Part shown: positions 25,494-33,834 of the stretch, in pieces
Position numbering within the stretch: position 1 is the first letter of the stretch
Layout: each line of letters opens with the position of its first letter
Origin: Streptomyces wuyuanensis
GTDB lineage: Bacteria > Actinomycetota > Actinomycetes > Streptomycetales > Streptomycetaceae
Assembly (NCBI RefSeq): GCF_900103455.1
Contig: NZ_FNHI01000011.1
Location: 1-64,000, forward strand
Direction: 5' to 3'
DNA: 64,000 nt
Notes under the pieces: model-generated
Databases searched by the model: none
What the model saw: only the letters and a program-made list of their open reading frames with translations
Told to the model about the DNA's origin: nothing
Program-made: the position numbers and the translations under genes

Positions 25494-26504
25494 TCAGAGT
25501 CCGCCGATGTCCCAGCGCGGCATCTTCGGCCGGCGGCGGGGCGGGGTCCGGCCGCCGAGGAGGATGAAGCGGGCCGCGCGGTGGCGCTGGCCGGCGTAGG
25601 GGGCGAGGAGTTCGAGCATCGCCGCGTCGTCCGCGTCGCGGTCTCCGGCGAGCGCGTAGCCGACGATCCGCGGCAGGTGGAGGTCGCCGACGGTGATCGC
25701 GTCCGGGGCGCCGTTGCTGCGCTGGACGGTCTCGGCGGAGGTCCAGGGGCCGATACCGGGGATCAGTTCCAGGCGGGCCATGGCCGCCTCGGGCTCCATC
25801 GCCGCGGCCTCCTCCATCCTGCGCGCGACACGGACCGCGCGCAGGATCGTGGCCGCACGCTTGTCGTCGACGCCCGCGCGGTGCCACTCCCAGGAGGGGA
25901 TCATGGCCCAGGTGCGGGCGTCCGGCATGACGTGCATCCGGTCGGAGCACGGGCCGGGGGCGGGCTCGCCGTACTTGCGTACGAGGAGACGCCAGGCACG
26001 GTACGCCTCGTCCGTGGTGACCTTCTGTTCGAGGATCGACGGGATCAGGCTCTCGAGGACCAGTCCGGTACGGGTGAGGCGCAGCCCGGGGCGGCGGCGG
26101 TGGCTGGCCGCGACGAGGCGGTGGCGCGGCTCGAACAGGTCCGGGTCGTCCAAGTCCCCCAGCATCGCGGGAAGTTGTTCGAGCAGCCAGTCGGCTCCGG
26201 GACCCCATGCCTCGCCGTGCACCGCCGTGCCCTTCGCCGTCACCCGCAGCGTGCCCGGGCCGGCGGGGGTACGGGTGGCGCGCCAGACGGAGCCGTCGGG
26301 GGTCGTGCGGAACATCGGGTCGCCCGGACCGCGCCGCAGCGGTCCCAGCACCAGTCCGAGGTCCAGCGGGCCCGGCGGCACATAGGTCCGCTCCCGAGCC
26401 CCGGCAGTCGTCGCCGTCCCCGGCCTGGGCGCGGGCACGGCGACCTCGCCGCCGCGCACCGTGGTGCGGGTGACGGCGGGCCGGGGGGTGAAGCGTCCTG
26501 CCAC
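25494..26504 (-). CDS. DNA-3-methyladenine glycosylase (AlkA/HhH-GPD type)
   Basis: This 336-residue base-excision repair enzyme removes alkylated purines. The helix-hairpin-helix is LELIPGIGPWTSAETVQ and the catalytic Asp lies in ITVGDLHLPRIVGYAL, about 20 residues later, the order expected for HhH-GPD glycosylases. SILEQKVTTDEAYRAWRLLV is another conserved helix. GTG 26504 (MAGRFTPRPAV) follows AGGA at eight bases; the frame is open upstream but runs through a terminator hairpin, so the longer form is unlikely. It is downstream of the nucleotidyltransferase gene, separated by a strong terminator. Confidence 0.88.
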   Translation of the reverse strand: MAGRFTPRPAVTRTTVRGGEVAVPAPRPGTATTAGARERTYVPPGPLDLGLVLGPLRRGPGDPMFRTTPDGSVWRATRTPAGPGTLRVTAKGTAVHGEAWGPGADWLLEQLPAMLGDLDDPDLFEPRHRLVAASHRRRPGLRLTRTGLVLESLIPSILEQKVTTDEAYRAWRLLVRKYGEPAPGPCSDRMHVMPDARTWAMIPSWEWHRAGVDDKRAATILRAVRVARRMEEAAAMEPEAAMARLELIPGIGPWTSAETVQRSNGAPDAITVGDLHLPRIVGYALAGDRDADDAAMLELLAPYAGQRHRAARFILLGGRTPPRRRPKMPRWDIGGL

Positions 26505-26614
26505 GGAGAGGATCCTGAGTGCGGGTGTGCCGAGGTGTGCCGGGGTCGGTACCGAGCCTAGGCGGTCGCACCGCGGCTTCGCAGCGGGACCCCGCGACCG
26601 CGCGCCGGATACGC

Positions 26615-26650
26615 GGACGGGCCTGGGAAACCGTGTTCCCAGGCCCGTCC
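26615..26650 (-). terminator. Terminator after the nucleotidyltransferase gene
   Basis: Perfect 15-base arms (26615-26629, GGACGGGCCTGGGAA; 26636-26650) surround a six-base loop, 120 bases after the nucleotidyltransferase stop and upstream of the DNA glycosylase start. Confidence 0.85.
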
Positions 26651-26769
26651 CTACGCTCGGGCCCGCGTCGCGCCTGCACGGGGAGGCCGGTCCGAACGGG
26701 ACCGCAGGCCCGACGCGGGAACCGCCGGTCCGCCGACCGCCCGCCCGGAGCCGGCGGACCGGCGCGCGG

Positions 26770-27861
26770 CTACTGGTCCGAGGAGAAGCGGATCGCGCCC
26801 GCCGGGAGCGTGGCGTCGCACCAGACCCGGACGCCGTCGCGGAGTTCGTTGTCGGCCCCGATGACCGCGCCGTCGCCGACGACCGCGTCCGTGAGGACGG
26901 TACGGGCACCCACGCGCGCGCCCGCGCCGACGAGCGAGTCGGTGACCACGGCGCCGGCCTCGACCACCGCGCCGTCCAGGAGGGTGCTGCCGCTGATCCT
27001 GGCGCCCTCGCCCACGACGGCGCCCTCGCCGACGACCGTTCCACCGGTCAGCTTGGCGTCGGCGGCGACGGTCGCGGTCGGCAGCACGAGGCGGTCCCCG
27101 CAGCGGCCGGGCACGGCCGGGGACGGGGCCCGGCCGAGGACGAGGTCGGCGGAGCCGCGGACGAACGCCTGCGGGGTGCCGAGGTCCAGCCAGTACGTGG
27201 AGTCGACCATGCCCTGGAGGTGGGCTCCGGAGCTCAGCAGCTCGGGGAAGGTCTCGCGCTCGACGGACACCGGCCGGCCCGCGGGGATGCGGTCGATGAC
27301 GGAGCGGCGGAAGACGTAGGCGCCCGCGTTGATCTGGTCGGTGACGATCTCCTCGGGCGTCTGCGGCTTCTCCAGGAACGCCGTGACCCTGCCGGTGGCG
27401 TCCGTGGGCACCAGACCGAAGGCCCGGGGGTCCTCGACCCGGGTCAGATGGAGCGACACATCGGCGCCCGAGGACCGGTGGGTGCCGACGAGGGCGGGGA
27501 TGTCCAGTCCCGTGAGGATGTCCCCGTTGAAGATGAGCACCGGATCGTCCGGGCCGGACCGGAGCCGGGAGGCGACGTTCCGGATCGCCCCGCCCGTGCC
27601 GAGCGGCTCCACCTCGGTGACGTACTCCAGATGCAGCCCGAGCGACGAACCGTCCCCGAAGTACGGCTCGAAGACCTCCGCCAGGTACGACGTCGCCAGC
27701 ACGACGTGCTCGACGCCCGCGGCACGCGCCCGCGCCAGCTGGTGCGTGAGGAACGGCACCCCCGCGGCCGGGACCATGGGCTTCGGCGTGTTCACGGTGA
27801 GCGGGCGGAGTCGTGTGCCTTTGCCGCCGACCAGGAGGATCGCTTCTTGGGCCTGGGTCAA
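26770..27861 (-). CDS. Sugar-1-phosphate nucleotidyltransferase, probable mannose-1-phosphate guanylyltransferase
   Basis: This 363-residue enzyme activates a sugar-1-phosphate with NTP. The N-terminal pyrophosphorylase domain has EAILLVGGKGTRLRPLTVNT with PKPMVPAAGVPFL, then LIFNGDILTGLDIPALV with the metal-binding Asp. The C-terminal third is a left-handed beta-helix of hexapeptide type (GEGAVVGEGARISGSTLLDG). I recall the gene at this place in mycobacteria being mannose-1-phosphate guanylyltransferase, and manA/manB nearby fit a GDP-mannose route. The start is set at TTG 27861, with AGAAGG just upstream; no ATG or GTG fits the conserved N-terminus. Bounded by terminators on both sides. Confidence 0.85.
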   Translation of the reverse strand: MTQAQEAILLVGGKGTRLRPLTVNTPKPMVPAAGVPFLTHQLARARAAGVEHVVLATSYLAEVFEPYFGDGSSLGLHLEYVTEVEPLGTGGAIRNVASRLRSGPDDPVLIFNGDILTGLDIPALVGTHRSSGADVSLHLTRVEDPRAFGLVPTDATGRVTAFLEKPQTPEEIVTDQINAGAYVFRRSVIDRIPAGRPVSVERETFPELLSSGAHLQGMVDSTYWLDLGTPQAFVRGSADLVLGRAPSPAVPGRCGDRLVLPTATVAADAKLTGGTVVGEGAVVGEGARISGSTLLDGAVVEAGAVVTDSLVGAGARVGARTVLTDAVVGDGAVIGADNELRDGVRVWCDATLPAGAIRFSSDQ

Positions 27862-27944
27862 TGCCTTCTCTGCTTCCTTCTGGGGCCGGGCAATTCGCGC
27901 GTATGACCGGCCAGTGTATGCAGCCTGTACGTACGTATGCGGCA

Positions 27945-27968
27945 CCGCCGGACCAATCGGTCCGGCGG
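27945..27968 (-). terminator. Terminator after the amidase gene
   Basis: Perfect CCGCCGGACC-AATC-GGTCCGGCGG hairpin, 28 bases after the amidase stop codon (minus strand) and before the nucleotidyltransferase start. Confidence 0.85.
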
Positions 27969-27995
27969 ATGCCCGGTGTGACGACGGGTGGGGTC

Positions 27996-29438
27996 TCAGC
28001 GGCCCTGCAGTTTGGCCGCGACCGCGCGGGCCGTGCCGAGTTGGCCGTAGAGGCGGGTGCCCGGGCAATCGGTGGAGAACCCGTCCCTGTGCCCGGAGAT
28101 GACGTTGAGCTTGGCCTTCGTACCCTTCGCGTATCTGTTGCCGCCACCTGACGTGAGATATGTCGTGGACTTCGGGTTGGCCCCGAAAAGGCCGAGCTTC
28201 CATGCGGTGAGTTTGGCGATGGCGTCAACCGCGGCCTTGGGCGGAGTGGTCGAACTGTACGTTCCGAGCACGGCGATGCCCATGCTGTTCGTGTTGAAAC
28301 CGCGCGTATGTGCGCCGAGGACCGGTTTGGCCACGCCTCCTGCCCTTCCTTCGTAGATGTTTCCGCACTTGTCGACGGCGAAGTTGTAGCCGATGTCTCG
28401 CCAGCCGCTGCTCTCCACGTGGTAGCGGTAGATACTGCGCAGGACGGAGCCCGACTGCTGGCAGGTGAACCGGTTGCCCGTGGCGGTGTGGTGGACGAAG
28501 GCGGCATGGACCGTCTTCGTGTAGACGAACTGCTTCTCGCGCAGCGCCTCGTTGGCACCCCAGCCCTTGCGCGTGACGATGCCCGGCCGGGGCCCGATGT
28601 AGGGCTTCGCGACCCCGTACGCCGTGGCCTCCGCCTCCGTTTCCACCTTGGTCAGCGGGAGGATCGCGTCGGAGCCGAGGGGCGCGAGGTCCGCGTTGAC
28701 GGCGGAGGCCGCCGCGGACTCGGGGGTGAGCGACGCGGTGAGGGCCGGATCGCTCGTGATTCCCGGCAGTTCCTCGTACACGCCCTCGCCGGGCACGGGG
28801 ATCTCGGGCCGCTCCGGGCGGGGGGCCAGCGGAGCCGCGTTCTCCTGGCTGCCGGGCTCGGGGTACTCCGGGCTGCCCGGCTGCGGGCTGCCGGGCTGCG
28901 GGCTCTGCGGCTCTTCGCCCGGGTCGACGAGTTCCAGCCGCAGGCCCTCGGGAAGGGGCGGCGTGGCGGAGCGGTTCGCACCGGGCGCGGGCTCGGGCCG
29001 GACCCGGACCGCCACGGCGTCCGAGTCGCCGACCCACAGCGGGGCGGTCGCACCGCGCACCGTGCCCTCGGCCCGCTCCTCGGAGCCTGGGTCCGGGGCG
29101 TGCTCGAAGTCGTGGGTCTCCACGTCCTGCCACTCGGACCACCGGCCCGAGCCGGTGGCGCGGGTGCGGACCTGGACCGAGCCGTGGAGCTCGCTGTCCG
29201 GGTCCTCCCAGACGACGCCGACGAGGGAGAACGGGCGGGTCTCGCGCTGCGGCAGACCTTGGGCGGCCGCCCCGCCGGCCGAGCGCTCGTAACCGGGCAG
29301 CGGGACCAGGGGCAACGACTGCGTCGAGCCCGGCAGATCCGGCACCTGCGGCGCGGCGGCGGCCACGGGAGTGAACGCGGGAAGAACGAGTGCGGCTGTA
29401 CAGGCGACACCGATGGAGGATGCAAGGTAGGCACGCAT
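27996..29438 (-). CDS. Secreted N-acetylmuramoyl-L-alanine amidase / peptidoglycan recognition protein
   Basis: This 480-residue exported protein has a signal peptide at residues 1-29 (LASSIGVACTAALVLPAFTP, cleavage near AAAA-PQV). An N-terminal beta-rich domain (about 60-170) is followed by a Pro/Gly/Glu linker with S-P-Q-P-G repeats. The C-terminal amidase_2/PGRP domain (about 300-475) has zinc ligands in AAFVHHTATGN and in VISGHRDGFSTDCPGTRLYG. It should cleave or bind the peptide stem of peptidoglycan outside the membrane. ATG 29438 follows AAGGA at seven bases. It is divergent from the TIGR03089 gene and followed by a strong terminator. It fits the envelope theme of the cluster. Confidence 0.92.
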   Translation of the reverse strand: MRAYLASSIGVACTAALVLPAFTPVAAAAPQVPDLPGSTQSLPLVPLPGYERSAGGAAAQGLPQRETRPFSLVGVVWEDPDSELHGSVQVRTRATGSGRWSEWQDVETHDFEHAPDPGSEERAEGTVRGATAPLWVGDSDAVAVRVRPEPAPGANRSATPPLPEGLRLELVDPGEEPQSPQPGSPQPGSPEYPEPGSQENAAPLAPRPERPEIPVPGEGVYEELPGITSDPALTASLTPESAAASAVNADLAPLGSDAILPLTKVETEAEATAYGVAKPYIGPRPGIVTRKGWGANEALREKQFVYTKTVHAAFVHHTATGNRFTCQQSGSVLRSIYRYHVESSGWRDIGYNFAVDKCGNIYEGRAGGVAKPVLGAHTRGFNTNSMGIAVLGTYSSTTPPKAAVDAIAKLTAWKLGLFGANPKSTTYLTSGGGNRYAKGTKAKLNVISGHRDGFSTDCPGTRLYGQLGTARAVAAKLQGR

Positions 29439-29565
29439 GGCTCGATCCTTGGGCGGCGGCCGGTGATCCGCCCACCGGGAAACCGACGCACCGCCGGTCC
29501 GTCCGGGGGACGGTGTCACCGGGACGGCGGCACCGGTGCGGCGCCCGCGGCGTACCCTTGCGCGG

Positions 29566-30318
29566 ATGAACGCCAGCGACCGCACCCCGGCCGACCTGCT
29601 GCGATCCGCGCTCGCCGCGGACCCCGCACGCCCGTTGGTCACCTTCTACGACGATGCCACCGGTGAGCGCGTGGAATTGTCCGTCGCCACCTTCGCCAAT
29701 TGGGTGGCCAAGACATCGAACCTCCTCCAGGACGGCCTCTCCGCCGAGCCTGGCGACCGGGTCGCCCTGCTGCTGCCCGCGCACTGGCAGACGGCGGCGT
29801 GGCTGCTCGCCTGCTCATCGGTGGGGGTCGTCGCGGACGTCGGCGGCGACCCGGCGGCAGCGGACCTCGTCGTGAGCGGCCCGGACACGCTCGACGCGGC
29901 CCGCGCCTGTTCCGGTGAGCGGATCGCGCTGGCACTGCGCCCGCTCGGCGGCCGGTTCCCGCAGGCGCCCGAGGGCTTCGTCGACTACGCGGTCGAGGTC
30001 CCGGGCCAGGGCGACCGCTTCGCCCCGTACGTACCGGTCGACGCGGACGCTCCCGCGCTCGCCGTCGGCGGCAAGGAGTTCACCGGCGCCGAGCTCGTGG
30101 AGCGCGCCCGCGCGGACGCGGCCGAGCTGGGACTGGCGCCCGGGTCGCGGCTGCTGTCGGGGCGCTCGTACGCGAGCTGGGACGGGCTGTCGGCCGGACT
30201 GTACGCACCGCTCGCGTCCGGCGGCTCCGTCGTGCTGTGCCGGAACCTGGACCGGCTGCCGGCGCAGGACCTGGAGAAGCGGATCGAGAACGAGCGGGTG
30301 ACCGGCACGGCGGTCTGA
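29566..30318 (+). CDS. TIGR03089 family protein
   Basis: This 250-residue actinobacterial protein resembles the N-terminal subdomain of AMP-forming acyl-CoA synthetases (VTFYDDATGERVELSVATFA, GDRVALLLPAHWQTAAWLLA) but is far too short and lacks the ATP-binding motifs, so it is probably not a ligase. The function is unknown. ATG 29566 is preceded by TACCCT at 29553-29558, positioned so that the transcript could start at the ATG (leaderless). I recall the family member lying next to an LCP gene in mycobacteria too, which suggests a link with envelope ligation. Confidence 0.85.
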   Translation: MNASDRTPADLLRSALAADPARPLVTFYDDATGERVELSVATFANWVAKTSNLLQDGLSAEPGDRVALLLPAHWQTAAWLLACSSVGVVADVGGDPAAADLVVSGPDTLDAARACSGERIALALRPLGGRFPQAPEGFVDYAVEVPGQGDRFAPYVPVDADAPALAVGGKEFTGAELVERARADAAELGLAPGSRLLSGRSYASWDGLSAGLYAPLASGGSVVLCRNLDRLPAQDLEKRIENERVTGTAV

Positions 30319-30594
30319 CCGGGCCGCCGGCCCGGCGCCGACGGCGCGGCGATTGCCGGAGGCCCGGCGATCCCGGCAGTCCGAAGGTCCGGGGCCCTGG
30401 GGATCCGCCCCTCCGGGCCCGGGGCATCGCGGCCGTCGCCGCCCGTACCGTCCTGACCAGCGACGTCGTACGGCCGGCGCCCGCGAGTTCACCCGTTCGG
30501 CCCAGTGCGTCCCGGGCCCGCAGGCCACGGCGGCGGGTCCGGTGGATCATCGGCGGTGGGTACTGCGACACACCACCGCGAGGACGGACGCCAC

Positions 30595-31821
30595 GTGACC
30601 GACAGCGCCGGCACGCCCGCCGAACCGGACGACACCGCGGAGCACGCCGCCGGTGACGGCTCCGGCGCGGGCGGCGGAGGGCGCGGGGGCGGTGGCCGGA
30701 AGAGGCGGCGGCGCCGGAGCATGCGGTGGGTCGCGCTGGGCGTCTCGCTCCTCGTGGTGCTGGTCTCGGGCATCGGCTGGTGGCTCTACCGGAAGCTCGA
30801 GGGCAACATCACCACGGACCTGACGGCGGTGGAGGAACTGGAGCGCTACGACAGGGAGCGCCCCCTGCCGGCCCCGCACGGCGCGCAGAACATCCTGCTG
30901 ATCGGCTCCGACAGCCGGGCCGGCGCCGACAACGGCAAGTACGGCCGAGACAAGGGCGTCCAGCGCTCCGACACCACGATCCTGCTGCACATCGCGGGCG
31001 ACCGCCGCAGTGTGACGGCGGTGTCCGTCCCGCGCGACCTCCTGGTCGGCATTCCGAGCTGCCGTACCGCTCAGGGCACCCGCAGCCTGCCCCGGTACGC
31101 ACAGTTCAACTCGGCCTTCGCCCTCGGCGGTGCGGCGTGCACGATCCGCACGGTGGAGCGGCTCACGGGTGTCCGGATCGACCACCACATGGTCGTCGAC
31201 TTCCACGGCTTCAAGAGCATGGTCGACGCCGTGGGCGGTGTGACGGTCTGCCTGCCGGCGTCCATCGACGACGCGGACGCGCATCTGAGGCTGAAGGCCG
31301 GCAAGCAGACCCTGAACGGCGAGCAGGCCCTCGGCTACGTCCGCGCCCGCAAGTCCCTCGGCAACGGCAGCGACACGGAACGCATGGACCGGCAGCAGCA
31401 GTTCCTCGGCGCCCTCTTCAACAAGGTGCAGAGCAACGGGGTCCTCCTCAACCCGGCCCGTCTCTACCCGGTGCTCGACGCGGCGACCAGCTCGCTCACC
31501 ACCGACCCCGGTCTGGACTCGCTGAGGGACCTCTTCGACCTCGCCCGCTCCCTGCGCGGGGTGCCGACGGAGCGCGTGCAGTTCCTCACCGTGCCGCGCC
31601 GGTCGTACCCGTACGACCCCAACCGCGACGTCCTCGCGCAGCCCGCGGCGAGCAGACTCTTCGAGCGGCTCCGCAAGGACGCCCCGGTGCGCGTGGTGCC
31701 CAAGGAGACGACGGCGAGCACCGGCAGGGACACGGACCGTGACAGCGGGACGGGGTCGCAGAACCCGTCGGCGACGCCCACGTTCTCCGGCACCAACGCG
31801 ACGTCGGCCAGGTGCAAGTAA
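30595..31821 (+). CDS. LytR-CpsA-Psr (LCP) family ligase 1
   Basis: This 408-residue type II membrane protein would attach a lipid-linked glycan to peptidoglycan on the outer face of the membrane. It has a disordered Gly/Arg-rich N-terminus with RKRRRRR, one transmembrane helix (about 43-65, WVALGVSLLVVLVSGIGWWL), then the LCP domain with NILLIGSDSRAG, SVPRDLLVG and RMDRQQQFLGALF, the conserved Asp and Arg residues of the family. There is no LytR_C domain. The GTG at 30595 (MTDSAGTPAEPDD) follows GAGGA; an upstream GTG at 30505 would add 30 weakly supported residues. It is the first of five paralogues in the next 10 kb. Confidence 0.92.
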   Translation: MTDSAGTPAEPDDTAEHAAGDGSGAGGGGRGGGGRKRRRRRSMRWVALGVSLLVVLVSGIGWWLYRKLEGNITTDLTAVEELERYDRERPLPAPHGAQNILLIGSDSRAGADNGKYGRDKGVQRSDTTILLHIAGDRRSVTAVSVPRDLLVGIPSCRTAQGTRSLPRYAQFNSAFALGGAACTIRTVERLTGVRIDHHMVVDFHGFKSMVDAVGGVTVCLPASIDDADAHLRLKAGKQTLNGEQALGYVRARKSLGNGSDTERMDRQQQFLGALFNKVQSNGVLLNPARLYPVLDAATSSLTTDPGLDSLRDLFDLARSLRGVPTERVQFLTVPRRSYPYDPNRDVLAQPAASRLFERLRKDAPVRVVPKETTASTGRDTDRDSGTGSQNPSATPTFSGTNATSARCK

Positions 31822-32053
31822 AGCCCTGCCCAAAGAGTCACCGGCAGTCCATGAAGTTTGAGTGGATTGCCCGGTTGTAAGGGGCGTGGAATTTGTCACG
31901 GACGTCGCCCGGCGCTGAACTGGGCGGATAGTGTGACGCGATCCGGTACATCCGGCCGGCCAGGCCGCGGTCATACACAACCGGACCGACGAATCGAGCG
32001 TCTCCCGGGGGGAGGGACGCCGTGCGTGGCACCGACGGAGGACTCAAGCAACC

Positions 32054-33784
32054 GTGGATGCGCAGAGCCGTGGGCAGGCGGACGAGATCGACCCCGCCGA
32101 CCAGTGGGTACTGAACCCGCAGACGGGTAATTACGAACTGCGACTGGATCGTTCCGCTCCGAAGCCGGCCTCCTCCCGCTCCGCCGGCGCCGCCTCCTCC
32201 AGAACTGCCGCCCGCCGCGGCGCTTCCGGTGCCGCTCCCGCGACCGCCGAGGTTCCGGGGCAGCGCACGCGGCGCTCGGCCCGCGGCGGCAACCCTCCGG
32301 GCGACGGCGGCGGGCGCGGTGCGCAACAGACCGCCGTGGGACGCCGGAAGCGCAAGCCGCAGAAGAGCAGGAAGAAGAAGGCGATGCTGTGGACGGGCGG
32401 CGTGCTCGCCTGCACCCTCGTCGCCGGCTCAGCCTTCGCGTACTACCTGTACGACCGGCTCAACGGGAACCTCAACACGGTGGACATCGGTGACGCCGGC
32501 TCGAAGGGCATCACCAAGGACGGCCCCGTCAACATCCTTCTCCTCGGCACCGACAAGCGCACCGGCGCGGGCAACGAGGGGTACGGCGACAAGGGCAGCA
32601 GCGGCCACGCCGACACGACGTTCCTGTTCCACGTCTCCGAGGACCGCACCAACGCGACCGCGCTCAGCATTCCGCGCGACCTCATCACGGACATTCCGGA
32701 CTGCCCCACGAAGCAGCCCGACGGCTCGACCAAGGTAATCAAGGGTTCCCAGGGAGTCCGTTTCAACGAGAGCTTCGGCGTCGCGGGCCGCGACCCGGGC
32801 TGCACGATGCGCACGATCAAGCAGATCACGGGCGTTCAGGTCGACCACTTCATGATGGCCGACTTCAACGCGGTGAAGACGCTCTCGACCGCCGTCGGCG
32901 GTGTGGAGATCTGCCTGGCCAAGCCCATCAAGGACAAGGAGTCCAAGCTGGATCTGCCGGCCGGCGAGCAGAAGGTGGCGGGCGAGGACGCCCTCGCCTT
33001 CGTCCGCAACCGGCACGGCCTCGGCAACGAGAGCGACCTCGACCGCATCAAGCAGCAGCAGCAGTTCGTGGCGTCGATGATCCGGCAGATGAAGGAAGAC
33101 ACGCTCGGCAACCCGAAGAAGATGTTCGCGGTCGCGGAGGCCGCGACCGAGGCGCTCACCGTCGACAGCGCGATCGGGGACATCCCCAAACTGACGGCCA
33201 TGGCCCAGGAACTCGGCAAGATAGACGTCAAGCACATCAGCTTCGCGACCGTGCCGGTGGTCGACAACACCGACGGCGCCACCGTCCTCCTCGACGAGGT
33301 CAAGGCGCCGCAGGTGTTCAGCATGCTCCAGAACGACATCTCCTTCACCGAGGTCAAGAAGAAGGAGTCGGCGGCCAAGAGCAAGCAGGCCGCCCTGCTC
33401 AAGGGCCCGCGGGCCGCCGCCTCCGCGGTCCGGGTCGACGTCTACAACGGCAGCGACACCCCGGGCGCGGCGCAGAAGACGCTCAACTGGCTACAGGTCG
33501 AGAAGGGCGTGCTCAAGTCCACCAACAAGAGCAACGCCCCGGAGAAGACGGCGAAGACGACACTGGAGTACGCGCCCAACCAGGCCGACCAGGCCCGCAA
33601 GCTCGCGGATCTGATGGGGTTGCCGGCCACGGCGCTGAAGCCCGGTACGGAGGACGCCGAGGGCACGGAGGCGATGGTCCTCACGCTCGGTGCCGATTTC
33701 AAGGGCGCGGGGGTGCCCATCACCGCACCGGCGAAGCCGCCGGTGGACAAGGTCGAAGCAGACAAGCAGGTGTGCGCCCAGTGA
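32054..33784 (+). CDS. LCP family ligase 2 with LytR C-terminal domain
   Basis: This is a 576-residue LCP protein. A long basic, Ser/Ala-rich cytoplasmic N-terminus (about 1-110, ending KRKPQKSRKKK) precedes a single helix (LWTGGVLACTLVAGSAFAYY). The LCP domain follows with VNILLLGTDKRTG, ALSIPRDLITDIPDC and SDLDRIKQQQQFVASMIR. A LytR_C domain (about 450-545, VRVDVYNGSDTPGAAQKTL) is at the C-terminus. GTG 32054 is preceded by GGAGGA at ten bases. It starts 232 bases after LCP 1 and 50 bases before LCP 3, so LCP 2 and 3 are likely an operon. Confidence 0.92.
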   Translation: MDAQSRGQADEIDPADQWVLNPQTGNYELRLDRSAPKPASSRSAGAASSRTAARRGASGAAPATAEVPGQRTRRSARGGNPPGDGGGRGAQQTAVGRRKRKPQKSRKKKAMLWTGGVLACTLVAGSAFAYYLYDRLNGNLNTVDIGDAGSKGITKDGPVNILLLGTDKRTGAGNEGYGDKGSSGHADTTFLFHVSEDRTNATALSIPRDLITDIPDCPTKQPDGSTKVIKGSQGVRFNESFGVAGRDPGCTMRTIKQITGVQVDHFMMADFNAVKTLSTAVGGVEICLAKPIKDKESKLDLPAGEQKVAGEDALAFVRNRHGLGNESDLDRIKQQQQFVASMIRQMKEDTLGNPKKMFAVAEAATEALTVDSAIGDIPKLTAMAQELGKIDVKHISFATVPVVDNTDGATVLLDEVKAPQVFSMLQNDISFTEVKKKESAAKSKQAALLKGPRAAASAVRVDVYNGSDTPGAAQKTLNWLQVEKGVLKSTNKSNAPEKTAKTTLEYAPNQADQARKLADLMGLPATALKPGTEDAEGTEAMVLTLGADFKGAGVPITAPAKPPVDKVEADKQVCAQ

Positions 33785-33834
33785 CCCCGGAGCACCGGGT
33801 CACGCGGCGCGCCTGAGGACAGGGGGGACCAGGG